Counted from the stretch's first letter, positions 54,163 through 64,000 are shown. The stretch: 64,000 bases of DNA from Salisediminibacterium halotolerans (GCF_003814815.1 NZ_RKQQ01000002.1:186001-250000); one strand, 5' to 3'. Numbers and translations are program-made. Notes: generated from the sequence alone by a model not told the origin.

Positions 54163-55989
54163 ATGAGCAAAACAATCGGAATCGACTTAGGAACAACAAA
54201 CTCTTGTGTCGCAGTAATGGAAGGCGGAGAAGCAACGGTCATTCCTAATGCGGAAGGCGCGCGCACGACACCGTCTGTTGTTTCGTTTAAAGACGGCGAG
54301 CGTCAAGTCGGTGAAGTAGCGAAGCGGCAAATGATTACAAACCCGAATACGATTGCATCGATCAAGCGTCATATGGGGACAGATTATAAAGTAGATATCG
54401 AAGGAAAAGAATATACACCGCAAGAAATCTCTGCGATTATTTTGCAGAAACTAAAAGCAGATGCGGAAGCATATCTTGGCGATACAGTTACGAATGCTGT
54501 TATCACCGTTCCGGCTTACTTCAATGATTCTCAACGTCAAGCGACAAAAGATGCAGGGAAAATCGCCGGAATGGAAGTTGAACGCATCGTTAACGAACCG
54601 ACAGCAGCCGCGCTTGCTTACGGCCTCGATAAAGAAGACGATCAGACGATTCTCGTGTACGACCTCGGCGGAGGTACGTTCGACGTATCGATCCTTGAAC
54701 TTGGCGACGGCTTCTTTGAAGTAAAAGCGACGTCCGGCGATAATAAACTCGGCGGCGATGATTTCGACCAGGCGATTATCGATCATATGGTTGCTGAATT
54801 TAAGAAAGAGCAAGGGATTGATCTTTCCCAAGATAAAATGGCGCTGCAGCGCTTAAAAGATGCAGCTGAAAAAGCGAAGAAAGACCTTTCCGGCGTTTCG
54901 ACAACAGAAATCAGCCTGCCGTTTGTTACAGCTGATCAATCCGGCCCGAAACACTTAGAAATGAACTTGAGCCGTGCGAAGTTTGATGAACTGACATCCA
55001 ATCTTGTTGAAAAAACAATGGGACCGCTCCGTCAAGCGATGAAAGATGCGGGCTTAAGCCAGGGCGAAGTTGATAAAGTTGTCTTAGTCGGCGGTTCAAC
55101 ACGTATCCCGGCTGTTCAAGAAGGCATCAAGAAAATTACCGGCAAAGATCCGCATAAAGGTGTTAACCCGGACGAAGTCGTCGCACTTGGCGCTGCTGTG
55201 CAAGCAGGTGTTCTTGCCGGTGACGTGAAAGACGTAGTGCTGCTCGACGTCACACCGCTGTCGCTCGGTATTGAAACGATGGGCGGCGTTACGACGAAGT
55301 TGATTGAGCGCAATACAACGATTCCGACAAGCAAATCGCAAGTATTCTCAACCGCGGCAGATAATCAGCCGTCCGTTGATATCCACGTTCTCCAAGGTGA
55401 GCGGGAGATGGCAGCGGATAACAAAACGCTCGGCCGCTTCCAATTGGGAGATATTCCGCCGGCTCCGCGCGGTGTGCCGCAAATCGAAGTTACCTTTGAT
55501 ATTGATGCGAACGGAATTGTTAATGTGCGTGCAAAAGACCTTGGCACGAATAAAGAGCAGTCGATTACGATCACGTCTTCTTCCGGTCTTTCTGAAGAAG
55601 ATATTGAACAAATGGTTAAAGATGCAGAAGAAAACGCAGAAGAAGATAAAAAACGCCGTGAAGAAGCCGACCTTCGCAACGAAGCCGATCAGCTCGTTTT
55701 CCAAACGGAAAAAACGATCAGCGATCTTGGTGAAAGTGTAGAAGAGGCGGAAAAAGAAAAAGCAGAAACGGCGAAAGAGAAAGTGAAATCAGCTCTTGAA
55801 GGCGATGATCTTGAAGCGATTCGTACTGCAAAAGACGAGTTGCAAGAAGTTGTTACCGAGTTGTCCACGAAGCTTTATGAGCAAGCTGCGCAACAGCAGC
55901 AAGCTGAACAAGATCAAGGCGCCGGCAACGATGACGATGTTGTCGATGCTGATTACGAAGAAGTAAACGACGATGAAGAGAAAAAATAA
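54163..55989 (+). CDS. dnaK: Chaperone DnaK (Hsp70)
   Basis: The 608-residue Hsp70 has the ATPase domain (1-350; [43 protein letters not shown]) and the substrate-binding domain with lid (about 360-580), then a glutamine- and aspartate-rich disordered tail. It is short of the proteobacterial insertion, as in other Gram-positive DnaK. AGGAGG precedes the ATG. Confidence 0.97.
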   Translation: MSKTIGIDLGTTNSCVAVMEGGEATVIPNAEGARTTPSVVSFKDGERQVGEVAKRQMITNPNTIASIKRHMGTDYKVDIEGKEYTPQEISAIILQKLKADAEAYLGDTVTNAVITVPAYFNDSQRQATKDAGKIAGMEVERIVNEPTAAALAYGLDKEDDQTILVYDLGGGTFDVSILELGDGFFEVKATSGDNKLGGDDFDQAIIDHMVAEFKKEQGIDLSQDKMALQRLKDAAEKAKKDLSGVSTTEISLPFVTADQSGPKHLEMNLSRAKFDELTSNLVEKTMGPLRQAMKDAGLSQGEVDKVVLVGGSTRIPAVQEGIKKITGKDPHKGVNPDEVVALGAAVQAGVLAGDVKDVVLLDVTPLSLGIETMGGVTTKLIERNTTIPTSKSQVFSTAADNQPSVDIHVLQGEREMAADNKTLGRFQLGDIPPAPRGVPQIEVTFDIDANGIVNVRAKDLGTNKEQSITITSSSGLSEEDIEQMVKDAEENAEEDKKRREEADLRNEADQLVFQTEKTISDLGESVEEAEKEKAETAKEKVKSALEGDDLEAIRTAKDELQEVVTELSTKLYEQAAQQQQAEQDQGAGNDDDVVDADYEEVNDDEEKK

Positions 55990-56013
55990 TTTCCTCAGTT
56001 CGTGCGGATAGAA

Positions 56014-56052
56014 GAAAAGTCAAAGTCAGGAGCTTCTTGGCTTTGGCTTTTT
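56014..56052 (+). terminator. Terminator between dnaK and dnaJ
   Basis: AAAAGTCAAAG pairs with CTTTGGCTTTT (one G-U pair), then T residues. It may reduce transcription into dnaJ, giving more DnaK than DnaJ. Confidence 0.7.
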
Positions 56053-56085
56053 TCCGCTTTTCAGCCTCATATTGTCAGTGCAGTC

Positions 56086-56103
56086 CCTTGCCTGTTGGCA
56101 AGG
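56086..56103 (+). repeat. Small hairpin upstream of dnaJ
   Basis: CCTTGCC-TGTT-GGCAAGG, a perfect seven-base stem 49 bases before dnaJ. No T tract follows. It could be an mRNA processing or stability element; no function is evident. Confidence 0.4.
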
Positions 56104-56151
56104 ACAATGATAGACTATCCGTTATGGATTAAACTCGGGAGTGAATGTGTG

Positions 56152-57267
56152 ATGAGTAAACGAGATTACTATGAAGTTCTTGGTGTCGATCAAAACGCTT
56201 CGGACCAAGAAATAAAAAAAGCGTACCGCAAACTGGCGCGCGAGTATCATCCGGATGTCAACGATGCTCCGGACGCCGAAGAAAAATTTAAAGAAGTCAA
56301 AGATGCTTACGATACGTTGAGCGATTCACAAAAACGCGCTCATTACGACCAATTCGGCCATGCTGATCCGAACCAAGGATTCGGCGGAGCCGGCGGCGGA
56401 GATTTTGGCGGCTTCAGCGATATTTTTGATATGTTCTTTGGCGGAGGCCGGCGCGATCCGAACGCCCCGCAACAAGGTGCAGATATGCAGTATACAATGA
56501 ATCTCGATTTTAAAGAAGCTGTCTTCGGCAAAGAAACCGATATCGAAATTCCGCGGGAGGAAAATTGTGAAACGTGCGGCGGCAACGGCGCGAAACCGGG
56601 CACGCAACCGGAAACGTGTACACATTGTCAAGGCAGCGGTCAGCTGAACGTCGAGCAAAATACTCCGTTCGGCCGTGTTGTGAACCGCCGCGTTTGTCAC
56701 CACTGCGACGGAACCGGTCAATTTGTTAAAGACAAATGCCGTACATGCGGCGGTAAAGGAAAAGTTAAAAAACGCAAGACTATTCATATTAAAATCCCGG
56801 CCGGTGTCGATACCGGACAGCAAATTCGTGTTGCCGGCCAAGGAGAAGCGGGGGTAAACGGCGGGCCTCCGGGCGATCTTTTCGTAGTTTTCAATGTTCA
56901 GCCGGATGAGTTCTTTGAACGTGACGGCGACGACATTTATTGTGAAATGCCGATAACGTTTACGCAGGCAACGCTTGGCGATGAGATCGAAGTGCCGACA
57001 TTAAACGGCAAAGTGAAACTGAAAGTTCCTGCCGGAACGCAAAACGGAACGCATTTCCGTCTGCGCGGCAAGGGCGTTCCGAACGTGCGCGGCATGGGTC
57101 AAGGTGATCAGCACGTGCTGATGAAAGTGATCGTGCCGAAAGATATCAGTGAAAATCAAAAACGGCTGCTGCGTGAATTTTCTGAAGAAGAAGGCGATGA
57201 AATGCCGGATGAACAAAGTCAGAGTTTCTTTGATAAAGTGAAACGGGCGTTCAAAAGCTTTGGCTGA
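56152..57267 (+). CDS. dnaJ: Chaperone DnaJ
   Basis: The 371-residue co-chaperone has the J domain (1-70) with the HPD motif in EYHPDVND, a Gly/Phe-rich linker (about 75-110), four CXXCXGXG zinc motifs ([32 protein letters not shown]; about 142-205) and the C-terminal substrate domains. ATG 56152 gives the canonical [11 protein letters not shown] start; an upstream in-frame extension covers the dnaK-dnaJ spacer and is not coding. Confidence 0.97.
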   Translation: MSKRDYYEVLGVDQNASDQEIKKAYRKLAREYHPDVNDAPDAEEKFKEVKDAYDTLSDSQKRAHYDQFGHADPNQGFGGAGGGDFGGFSDIFDMFFGGGRRDPNAPQQGADMQYTMNLDFKEAVFGKETDIEIPREENCETCGGNGAKPGTQPETCTHCQGSGQLNVEQNTPFGRVVNRRVCHHCDGTGQFVKDKCRTCGGKGKVKKRKTIHIKIPAGVDTGQQIRVAGQGEAGVNGGPPGDLFVVFNVQPDEFFERDGDDIYCEMPITFTQATLGDEIEVPTLNGKVKLKVPAGTQNGTHFRLRGKGVPNVRGMGQGDQHVLMKVIVPKDISENQKRLLREFSEEEGDEMPDEQSQSFFDKVKRAFKSFG

Positions 57268-57306
57268 AAGATAAAACAATTTTAACCGTACAAGGAGCTG
57301 GAACTG

Positions 57307-58251
57307 ATGAAATGGTCGGAAATCTGTATTCATACGTCGCAGGAAGCTGTTGACCCGGTCAGTCATATTTTGCATGAATCCGGCGCCAGCGGGGTCGTGA
57401 TTGAAGACCGGGAGGATTTGTTTCGCGAGCGGGAAACGGTGTTCGGCGAAATTTATGATCTGTCGCCGGAAGATTACCCTGAGGAAGGCGTTTTAGTTAA
57501 GGCTTATTTGCCTGTGAACAGTTTCCTGAAAGAAACCGTTGATTCGATCAAAGAAGCGGTGAACCGGCTCCATGTATTTGATATCGATCTCGGCCTAAAT
57601 CACGTAACTGTCAGCGAAATCAATGAAGAAGAATGGGCGACACAATGGAAAAAATATTATAAACCGGTGAAAGTTTCCGAACGAATAACGATCACGCCGA
57701 CGTGGGAAGAATACACCCCTGTGCGTGAAAACGAAGAAGTGATTGAGCTTGACCCCGGTATGGCGTTCGGGACGGGGACGCATCCGACGACGGTGCTGTG
57801 CATTCAGGCGTTGGAAAAACACCTGAATGACGGCGATACGGTAACCGATGTCGGTTGCGGAACGGGTGTTCTCAGCATTGCATCCGCCAAACTGGGCGCG
57901 GCAAAAGTTGAAGCGTTGGATTTAGATGAAGTGGCGGTGAAATCAGCCGAGATCAACACGAAGCTCAACCGCGTCCAAGACCGTGTAAACGTCCGTCAAG
58001 GTGATTTGCTCCAAGATCGGTCTTTTGACGAAAAAAAAGACATCATCGTCGCCAACATTCTCGCCGAAGTGATTTTGGATTTGCTGCCGGACGCCGAGTC
58101 GCAGCTGAAAAACGGCGGCAAATTAATTGTATCCGGAATTATTGAACGCAAACGTTCAATGGTTAAAGAAGCTTTGCAAGAGGCAGGGTGGAGACTGGCA
58201 GAAACAACAGAGATGGAAGGCTGGATCGCGATAGTTGCTGAACGGCCTTAA
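57307..58251 (+). CDS. prmA: Ribosomal protein L11 methyltransferase
   Basis: PrmA trimethylates L11. The 314-residue product has an N-terminal substrate-recognition domain (about 1-100), a linker (VIELDPGMAFGTGTHPTT) and the methyltransferase domain with VTDVGCGTGVLSIASAKLGA and IIVANILAEVI (NxL catalytic motif). Follows dnaJ as in Bacillus. Confidence 0.96.
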   Translation: MKWSEICIHTSQEAVDPVSHILHESGASGVVIEDREDLFRERETVFGEIYDLSPEDYPEEGVLVKAYLPVNSFLKETVDSIKEAVNRLHVFDIDLGLNHVTVSEINEEEWATQWKKYYKPVKVSERITITPTWEEYTPVRENEEVIELDPGMAFGTGTHPTTVLCIQALEKHLNDGDTVTDVGCGTGVLSIASAKLGAAKVEALDLDEVAVKSAEINTKLNRVQDRVNVRQGDLLQDRSFDEKKDIIVANILAEVILDLLPDAESQLKNGGKLIVSGIIERKRSMVKEALQEAGWRLAETTEMEGWIAIVAERP

Positions 58252-58265
58252 AAGGAGGCACTGAA

Positions 58266-59018
58266 TTGCAGCGTTATTTTGTATCGCAACAGTCTTTGCA
58301 ACATGGTGAAGCGACGCTTGCCAATGACGATGCACATCACATTTCCCGTGTGATGCGCATGGTTGAGGGCGATAAAATCATTGTTGCTGACGGCAGCGGG
58401 ATTGCATATGTTTGTTCCCTGCAATCGGTCAACCAAGATGAATGTAAAGCGGCAGTTGTTGAAAAGGCAGCGGGTCACCCGGAAATGCCTGTTAACGTCA
58501 CCGTCGCTCACGGGCTGCCGAAAGGTGATAAATTTGAGCAAGTAGTTAAACATGGAACTGAACTCGGTGCGGCAGCATTTTTGCCGTTTGAAGCTGATCG
58601 GTCCATTGCGCGGCTGGATGAGAAAAAAGCTGCCAAAAAACAGGAACGGTGGAAAAAAATCGTCAAAGAAGCTGCCGAACAATCACACCGCAATTGTCTG
58701 CCTTATATTCATGATCTTGTGACTGCGGCAAAATTGTCTGAACAATTTCATCAGTATGACCAAGTTATTGTCGCCTATGAAGAATCGAGCAAAGCAGGAG
58801 AAATGAACCGCTTTGCGGAAGTTATTTCCAAATCGAAAGCAGGTGAACGGATACTGCTTGTTATAGGTCCTGAAGGCGGTCTATCTCCGCAGGAAGCGCA
58901 AATGTTTTCTGAAGCCGGAGGTGTTCTCGCTTCGTTCGGTCCGCGTATTTTACGGACGGAAACAGCACCGCTTTACGGATTGGCAGCCCTGTCTTATTAT
59001 TTTGAATTATCGAGGTGA
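58266..59018 (+). CDS. rsmE: 16S rRNA (uracil-1498-N3)-methyltransferase
   Basis: RsmE methylates U1498 of 16S rRNA. The 250-residue product has a PUA-like N-terminal domain (HHISRVMRMVEGDKI) and the SPOUT knot with LLVIGPEGGLSPQEAQMF and LGPRILRTETAP-like FGPRILRTETAPL. Start is TTG 58266, six or so bases after AAAGGAGGC. Confidence 0.95.
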   Translation: MQRYFVSQQSLQHGEATLANDDAHHISRVMRMVEGDKIIVADGSGIAYVCSLQSVNQDECKAAVVEKAAGHPEMPVNVTVAHGLPKGDKFEQVVKHGTELGAAAFLPFEADRSIARLDEKKAAKKQERWKKIVKEAAEQSHRNCLPYIHDLVTAAKLSEQFHQYDQVIVAYEESSKAGEMNRFAEVISKSKAGERILLVIGPEGGLSPQEAQMFSEAGGVLASFGPRILRTETAPLYGLAALSYYFELSR

Positions 59019-59023
59019 AAATC

Positions 59024-60346
59024 ATGCCGTCAGTGGCTTTTCATACATTGGGATGTAAAGTGAACCATTATGAAACAGAAGCGATATGGCAACTGTTTCA
59101 AGAAGCGGGATATGAAAAGACGTCGTTTGAGCAAATTGCCGATGTATACGTGATTAACACATGCACTGTAACAAACACCGGTGATAAAAAAAGCCGGCAA
59201 GTCATTCGCAGGGCGATTCGCCGAAATCCGGATTCTGTTGTCTGTGTTACCGGATGTTATGCACAAACTTCTCCGGCTGAGGTGATGGCGATACCGGGGG
59301 TCGATATCGTAGTCGGCACACAGGATCGCCATAAACTGATTGACCTGATTTCTGAGTTTCAACAAGCGCGTGAACCGATTAATGCTGTCGGAAATATTAT
59401 GACGGCACGGGTATATGAAGAGCTGGATGTTCCGGCATTCACCGATCGAACGCGCGCTTCATTAAAAATTCAGGAAGGGTGCAACAATTTTTGTACATTT
59501 TGCATCATTCCATGGGCCCGCGGTTTACTTCGATCCCGGCAGCCGGATGATGTCATCTCACAAGCAAATCAGCTTGTCGATGCCGGGTATAAAGAAATCG
59601 TTTTGACCGGGATACACACAGGCGGGTACGGAGAAGATATGAAAGATTATTCGTTTGCTGATTTATTAGAGCGTCTTGAGGAAGTTGACGGTTTAAAGCG
59701 AATCCGGATTTCTTCGATTGAAGCCAGTCAGATCACAGACCGTGTTATAAGTGTTATCAATCAATCCGATAAAATTGTCCGTCACCTCCATATTCCGCTG
59801 CAATCCGGTTCAGATTCAGTGCTAAAGCGCATGCGCCGTAAATACACTACTAAATTTTATAAAGATCGCGTCCTGCAGCTTAAACGGGCATTACCCGGTT
59901 TGGCGGTGACATCGGATGTCATTGTCGGTTTCCCCGGAGAAACCGCAGACGAATTTAAAGAAACATTTCAGCTGATTCGCGACATCGGTTTTTCCGAACT
60001 GCATGTCTTTCCTTATTCAAAACGGACAGGAACACCGGCTGCCCGGATGGATGATCAAGTCGATGAGACAGTGAAAAACGAGCGCGTTCATCAGCTGATC
60101 GAACTGTCCAATCAACAGGCGAAAGAATACGCTTCAATGCATGAAGGGGAAACACTCGAAATGATCCCTGAAGAAGCGGAAGAAAACGGCTCGTACTTGA
60201 TCGGCTATACAGATAACTACATGAAAGTGAAAGTAGAATTGGATCGATCGTATATCGGCGAAATTGTCTCTGTTCGCATCGATGAACCGGGTTATCCATA
60301 CAGCCGCGGTACATTCTTGAGCGCGGATAAAAAAGTGAAAATTTGA
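59024..60346 (+). CDS. mtaB: tRNA t6A37 methylthiotransferase MtaB
   Basis: MtaB converts t6A37 to ms2t6A in tRNA. The 440-residue product has the N-terminal UPF0004 domain (cysteines in TLGCKVN, INTCTVT and TGCYAQ), the radical SAM motif CNNFCTFCIIPWARG and a C-terminal TRAM domain (about 375-438). ATG 59024 follows GAGGTGAAA and gives the usual VAFHTLGCKVNHYET start; it is five bases after the rsmE stop. Confidence 0.95.
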   Translation: MPSVAFHTLGCKVNHYETEAIWQLFQEAGYEKTSFEQIADVYVINTCTVTNTGDKKSRQVIRRAIRRNPDSVVCVTGCYAQTSPAEVMAIPGVDIVVGTQDRHKLIDLISEFQQAREPINAVGNIMTARVYEELDVPAFTDRTRASLKIQEGCNNFCTFCIIPWARGLLRSRQPDDVISQANQLVDAGYKEIVLTGIHTGGYGEDMKDYSFADLLERLEEVDGLKRIRISSIEASQITDRVISVINQSDKIVRHLHIPLQSGSDSVLKRMRRKYTTKFYKDRVLQLKRALPGLAVTSDVIVGFPGETADEFKETFQLIRDIGFSELHVFPYSKRTGTPAARMDDQVDETVKNERVHQLIELSNQQAKEYASMHEGETLEMIPEEAEENGSYLIGYTDNYMKVKVELDRSYIGEIVSVRIDEPGYPYSRGTFLSADKKVKI

Positions 60347-60357
60347 AAAAACGCACG

Positions 60358-60386
60358 TTGACTGAGTTCGGCAGATCCTTTATAAT
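60358..60386 (+). promoter_or_regulatory. Sigma-A promoter of rpsU-yqeY
   Basis: TTGACT (60358-60363), a 17-base spacer and a consensus TATAAT (60381-60386), 56 bases before rpsU. Confidence 0.85.
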
Positions 60387-60442
60387 AAATGAGTACATGC
60401 AATATGCATGTTTGATTGGTTGATCGGAGGGAGGGATATAGA

Positions 60443-60616
60443 ATGGCAGAAACTCGTGTAAAGAAGAACGAGTCGATTGATGCTGCTCTTCGCCGTTTTA
60501 AAAAGTCGATGTCTAAAGATGGAACCATGCAAGAAGTAAAAAAACGGAAGCATTATGAGAAGCCGAGCATTAAGCGGAAGAAAAAGTCCGAAGAAGCTCG
60601 TAAACGCAAATTTTAA
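60443..60616 (+). CDS. rpsU: 30S ribosomal protein S21
   Basis: The 57-residue basic product begins [20 protein letters not shown] and ends [10 protein letters not shown], the standard S21. GGAGGGAGG precedes the ATG; an in-frame upstream extension covers the ribosome site and is not coding. Confidence 0.97.
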   Translation: MAETRVKKNESIDAALRRFKKSMSKDGTMQEVKKRKHYEKPSIKRKKKSEEARKRKF

Positions 60617-60634
60617 TGAGAGGGTGTTCATTAT

Positions 60635-61078
60635 TTGAACATGCTTGAGCGTCTCCAAGAGGACATGAAAAATGCAATGCGCAACAAGGAGAAAGAACGT
60701 CTGACAGTCATTCGTTCTTTAAAATCAGCCTTGCAGAATGAAGCGATCCACCAGGGGCGTGAGCTGTCGGAAGAAGAAGAACTGACAGTGCTGAATCGAG
60801 AGATGAAGCAGCGTAAAGAATCCCTCCATGAATTTATACAGGCCGGGCGAACCGATTTAGCCGACAAAACACGGCAGGAAATTGACATCATTGAAGTTTA
60901 TTTGCCGTCACAACTTTCCGAAGAAGAACTGGATGTGATCGTTCAAGAAACGATTGCTGAGACAGGAGCAGCTTCGAAAGCAGACATGGGTAAAGTCATG
61001 AGTGCAATTATGCCGAAAGTGAAAGGCCGTGCGGACGGCTCGGAAGTAAAAAAGCGCGTAGAACAAGCGCTAGCGTAA
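60635..61078 (+). CDS. yqeY: GatB/YqeY domain protein
   Basis: The 147-residue product resembles the tRNA-binding tail domain of GatB ([21 protein letters not shown]). YqeY is conserved after rpsU in Bacillus; a role in tRNA or amidotransferase function is proposed but not settled. TTG 60635 is preferred because GAGAGGGTG is well spaced and the product then aligns end to end with Bacillus YqeY; ATG 60641 is the alternative. Confidence 0.93.
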   Translation: MNMLERLQEDMKNAMRNKEKERLTVIRSLKSALQNEAIHQGRELSEEEELTVLNREMKQRKESLHEFIQAGRTDLADKTRQEIDIIEVYLPSQLSEEELDVIVQETIAETGAASKADMGKVMSAIMPKVKGRADGSEVKKRVEQALA

Positions 61079-61093
61079 ATGAATAAGTTCATG

Positions 61094-61132
61094 AAAAAAA
61101 AAGCGTCTTGCATCTTAGCAAGGCGCTTTTTT
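61094..61132 (+). terminator. Rho-independent terminator of rpsU-yqeY
   Basis: AAAAAGCGTCTTGC / GCAAGGCGCTTTTTT with a six-base loop. Confidence 0.9.
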
Positions 61133-61205
61133 ACATGCTTCGCTTCTGTAGTCGAAATATTTTTAATTTAACGGCAGAAAAGTTAAAATAAAGATACTAT
61201 CAATT

Positions 61206-61231
61206 TGAAACGATCAGACGTTTCAAACGTA
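61206..61231 (+). promoter_or_regulatory. Sigma-W-type promoter of nfeD-floA
   Basis: TGAAAC (61206-61211), exactly 16 bases, then CGTA (61228-61231), the Bacillus sigma-W consensus. The orthologous operon in B. subtilis is a known sigma-W target, so response to membrane-active antibiotics or alkali shock is expected. Confidence 0.88.
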
Positions 61232-61279
61232 GTACAAGTATGAACGACGAATAGGCTATCAGGAAAGGGGGAGGCAGAT

Positions 61280-62623
61280 GTGATTCGCTGGCGATTGTTG
61301 TTCTTTGCTGTTTTGCTGATTGCGGGAGGCCTCGGCGCATTTTTTACGACGGCTGAAGCAGATAATAACGACAGCAATGAACTGGTATATGTAATACCTG
61401 TCGAAAAAGAAGTTGAGCGCGGTTTGGAAGCTTTTTTAAACCGTTCGATCGAAACAGCTGAAGAACAGGGTGCAGACCATATTATTTTTGAGGTTCATAC
61501 TCCCGGAGGATTTGTCGATGCGGCCGGGAATATTGCAGCGTTAATGCGCAACACAGATGTTCCGACAACGGCTTATGTTACAGGCGATGCGCTGTCTGCC
61601 GGCGCTTACCTGTCATTGAATGCGGATGAAATCGTTATGGCTCCGGGAACCCGGATGGGATCAGCAGCTGTCATTGACGGTTCGGGCAGCGCTGCTGATG
61701 AAAAAGCGCAGTCAGCTTGGCTTGCGAGCATGAGAGAAGCCGCTTCGCTGAATGATCGTGATGAGCAATATGCCTTAGCGATGGCAGATTCTTCAATAGA
61801 TTTGCCGGAACTGGGAGCTGGAGAGGGTGAGTTGTTAACACTGACCCCGGGCCAAGCGGAAGAAGTCGGCTATTCAGAAGGAACCTATGAATCGCGTGAG
61901 GATGTGCTTGATCATATCGGGATGTCGGCAGCGTCGGTAGAAGAGATGGAAACGACGTTTGCGGAAACATTAGCGCGGTTTATTACCGGGCCGATTGTTG
62001 TGCCGATTTTATTATCACTCGGAACTTTAGGACTTGTGCTTGAGTTGTTCTCACCAGGTTTCGGGATTTTTGGTATTTTAGGAGCTTCATCGTTAGCGCT
62101 CTTTTTCTTCGGTCACTTAGTCGCCGGTTTTGCCGGTTTAGAAACGGTAATTTTATTTGGCGCCGGCGCCGTCCTTCTATTGATTGAAATTTTCTCTCCG
62201 AGCTTTGGTGTCTTAGGTGTACTCGGCATAGCTGCCGTTTTATCGAGTTTGGTTTTGAGCGGTTATTCGACGACAAATATTTTGTTTGCATTGGCAATTG
62301 CTCTTGTGATCACTGCTGTCGCTTCGTTTTTATTCTTAAAGTATATCGGTTACAGCGGCACACTGAAAAAAATTGTCTTTGAGGACCAAGCAGGAAATGA
62401 ACAAGGTTACGTTTCGAATACTTCCCGGGAACATTTATTAGGCGAGACGGGACGGGCGTTAACAATTCTTCGGCCGTCAGGAACCGCAGAGTTTAATAAT
62501 GAACGGCTTGACGTGGTTTCCGAGGGAGGATATATTGAACAGGGAAGAAAAGTAAAAGTTGTTTCTGTTTCGGGATCAAAAATGGTCGTACGGGAAGTTA
62601 AGCAAACAGAAGCGGCAGATTAA
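61280..62623 (+). CDS. nfeD: Membrane-bound NfeD/ClpP-class serine protease homologue
   Basis: The 447-residue product has a signal sequence (about 1-27), an extracytoplasmic ClpP-class protease-like domain (about 35-215; VHTPGGFVDAAG, DALSAGAYLSLNADEIVMAP with the candidate nucleophile serine), four membrane helices (about 235-360) and a C-terminal OB-fold NfeD domain (about 375-445). It partners the flotillin encoded next and is linked to membrane fluidity and stress resistance. Start GTG 61280 with GGGGGAGG upstream. Confidence 0.92.
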   Translation: MIRWRLLFFAVLLIAGGLGAFFTTAEADNNDSNELVYVIPVEKEVERGLEAFLNRSIETAEEQGADHIIFEVHTPGGFVDAAGNIAALMRNTDVPTTAYVTGDALSAGAYLSLNADEIVMAPGTRMGSAAVIDGSGSAADEKAQSAWLASMREAASLNDRDEQYALAMADSSIDLPELGAGEGELLTLTPGQAEEVGYSEGTYESREDVLDHIGMSAASVEEMETTFAETLARFITGPIVVPILLSLGTLGLVLELFSPGFGIFGILGASSLALFFFGHLVAGFAGLETVILFGAGAVLLLIEIFSPSFGVLGVLGIAAVLSSLVLSGYSTTNILFALAIALVITAVASFLFLKYIGYSGTLKKIVFEDQAGNEQGYVSNTSREHLLGETGRALTILRPSGTAEFNNERLDVVSEGGYIEQGRKVKVVSVSGSKMVVREVKQTEAAD

Positions 62624-62641
62624 AAAAGAGGAGGAAGATAC

Positions 62642-63643
62642 ATGATTACTGAAGAAATTGCACTGCTTCTTGTCATCGGCCTTGTTATTGTGGCCTTAGC
62701 TGTATTATTTACATTCGTACCAGTAGCGCTATGGATTTCTGCATGGGCTGCGGGCGTTAAAGTCGGGATATTCCAACTTGTCGGAATGCGTTTACGCCGG
62801 GTTATTCCCCACCGCGTTGTTAACCCGCTGATTAAAGCGGTAAAAGCCGGGTTGGATATCAGCACGAATAAGCTGGAAGGACATTACCTTGCCGGCGGTA
62901 ACGTTGACCGGGTCGTGAATGCTTTAATTGCTGCGCAGCGCGCAAACATTGATTTGACATTCGAACGCTGTGCGGCGATTGATCTCGCCGGCCGTGATGT
63001 GCTCGAAGCTGTTCAAATGAGTGTTAATCCGAAAGTGATTGAAACACCTTTCATCGCCGGTGTCGCGATGGATGGAATTGAAGTAAAAGCAAAAGCCCGG
63101 ATCACCGTCCGTGCGAATATTGACCGCCTCGTCGGGGGTGCGGGTGAAGAAACAATTATTGCCCGTGTCGGTGAAGGAATTGTATCTACAATCGGTTCGG
63201 CTAACGACCATAAAGAAGTATTGGAAAATCCTGATATGATTTCACAGACCGTTCTGAAAAAAGGTTTAGATGCAGGTACAGCATTTGAAATCCTTTCGAT
63301 TGATATTGCCGACATTGACATCGGTAAAAACATCGGTGCGGGGCTGCAAACCGATCAAGCCGAAGCCGACAAGAAAATTGCCCAGGCGAAAGCGGAAGAG
63401 CGCCGCGCAATGGCTGTCGCGCAAGAACAAGAAATGAAAGCCCGCGTCGAAGAAATGCGTGCGAAAGTTGTTGAAGCAGAAGCAGAAGTGCCAATGGCAA
63501 TGTCTGAAGCGCTTCGTTCCGGCAACTTCGGTGTGATGGATTATATGAATTATAATAATATCAAAGCTGATACAGATATGCGTGATTCAATTGGTAAAGC
63601 GACGAAAAGCGGAGAAGAAGATGAGGACGAAATGAAATACTAA
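62642..63643 (+). CDS. floA: Flotillin-like protein FloA
   Basis: FloA organises membrane microdomains. The 333-residue product has a short N-terminal membrane hairpin (about 5-35), the SPFH-like domain (about 40-235; [36 protein letters not shown]) and an Ala/Glu-rich coiled coil (about 235-290). Length matches Bacillus FloA. GAGGAGGAAG precedes the ATG. Confidence 0.95.
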   Translation: MITEEIALLLVIGLVIVALAVLFTFVPVALWISAWAAGVKVGIFQLVGMRLRRVIPHRVVNPLIKAVKAGLDISTNKLEGHYLAGGNVDRVVNALIAAQRANIDLTFERCAAIDLAGRDVLEAVQMSVNPKVIETPFIAGVAMDGIEVKAKARITVRANIDRLVGGAGEETIIARVGEGIVSTIGSANDHKEVLENPDMISQTVLKKGLDAGTAFEILSIDIADIDIGKNIGAGLQTDQAEADKKIAQAKAEERRAMAVAQEQEMKARVEEMRAKVVEAEAEVPMAMSEALRSGNFGVMDYMNYNNIKADTDMRDSIGKATKSGEEDEDEMKY

Positions 63644-63697
63644 AAACGATCGCAGACCTATCTGGTCGGGAGCGCTCGGTGAAAGGAGCGTCGATGC

Positions 63698-64000
63698 ATG
63701 GAATTTTTCCTTGGGCTGTTGGATTCACCGCTGATTCTTTTCTTTGTGATCGCGTTGATATTAAGCTTTTTCCAGTCGCGCGGAAGCGAGAAAAAAGAAG
63801 AAGAACAAAAACGCCGGCGTGAACAACGCGATTCGTCTGGTGAAGATGAAATAGATTGGCGTGATATTTTCCGGCAGGAACAAAATACCGGACAAGAAAA
63901 ACCCGGCCGTCCGGGGCAAAAGCCGGCACCTGAACCGAAGCAGTATGAAATCGGGGAAGAACGTCAGCGTCAAGCTCCTAAGCCCGAAGCAGAAACACAG
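63698..64000 (+). CDS. Third gene of the nfeD-floA operon, hypothetical membrane-anchored protein (cut by window end)
   Basis: An open frame of at least 101 codons runs off the window. The visible part has one hydrophobic helix near the N-terminus (about residues 3-24, LLDSPLILFFVIALILSFF) followed by a highly charged, proline- and glutamate-rich stretch without clear folds. AAAGGAG lies nine bases before the ATG. B. subtilis has yqfB here, followed by sporulation genes yqfC and yqfD; I cannot match this product to YqfB. Likely anchored at the membrane with a disordered cytoplasmic part; function unknown. Confidence 0.7.
   Translation, partial: MEFFLGLLDSPLILFFVIALILSFFQSRGSEKKEEEQKRRREQRDSSGEDEIDWRDIFRQEQNTGQEKPGRPGQKPAPEPKQYEIGEERQRQAPKPEAETQ

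Noticed and set aside
1-64000. CRISPR array, tRNA and rRNA genes
   Set aside because: No regularly spaced short repeats, cloverleaf sequences or rRNA segments were found; the only dispersed repeats are the miniature elements.

Overview
The window reads as chromosome of a Bacillaceae bacterium, probably a haloalkaliphilic, non-spore-forming relative of the Salisediminibacterium / 'Bacillus selenitireducens' group (genus is inference). Evidence: gene order is Bacillus-like in the mre-min-rplU, yqeG-yqeM-comE-holA, lepA-hemW-hrcA-grpE-dnaK-dnaJ and mtaB-rpsU-yqeY-nfeD-floA blocks; regulatory sites are Bacillus-type (sigma-A, sigma-W, CIRCE, cre, Fnr boxes); and a complete Mrp Na+/H+ antiporter operon is present. 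The sporulation genes that normally sit inside these blocks (spoIVFA/spoIVFB after minD, spo0B after rpmA, gpr and spoIIP between rpsT and lepA) are all missing.

Layout. 1-7.1 kb: cell shape and division (mreCD, minCD), an orphan lipoprotein solute-binding protein, RNase G, and the L21-Prp-L27 ribosomal operon with its leader. 7.3-11.5 kb: a PAS-GGDEF protein, an acetyltransferase, shikimate genes aroK and aroD, and a flavin-dependent oxidase. 11.5-17.4 kb: a decaying anaerobic nitrate region: intact hcp, an fnr gene with a nonsense codon, and a narG that keeps only its N-terminal half and is fused in frame to the tail of a chemotaxis receptor; Fnr boxes are still in place. 17.4-26.7 kb: ferredoxin-like protein, dapF, aldo/keto reductase, a membrane protein, lplJ, deoD, a peroxiredoxin, a DHH-CBS-tRNA nucleotidyltransferase fusion, and pssA. 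26.8-31.6 kb: psd, a CdaR-type regulator and glycolate oxidase glcDF under a cre site. 32-37.8 kb: mrpABCDEFG on the minus strand. 38-48.7 kb: yqeG-yqeH-aroE-yhbY-nadD-yqeK-rsfS-yqeM, comEA-EB-EC, yqzM and holA. 48.8-64 kb: rpsT, lepA, hemW, the heat-shock operon, prmA-rsmE-mtaB, rpsU-yqeY, and the sigma-W-type nfeD-floA operon with a cut-off third gene.

The most unusual structure is a dispersed element of about 370 bp (five copies; 11.5, 14.75, 21.6, 31.6 and 47.0 kb). It has imperfect terminal inverted repeats of the form TCAGAnTGTnGACAAA and no credible coding capacity. Every copy sits inside a rho-independent terminator, and the whole terminator hairpin (about 20-35 bp, different at each locus) is present as a direct repeat on both sides. 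It therefore behaves like a miniature transposable element that targets terminators and duplicates them, so the upstream gene, and at three loci the convergent downstream gene, keeps a terminator. One copy carries a second, unrelated miniature element with its own 9-bp target duplication.

No tRNA, rRNA or CRISPR array was seen. All calls are from reading the sequence; no database search was run.
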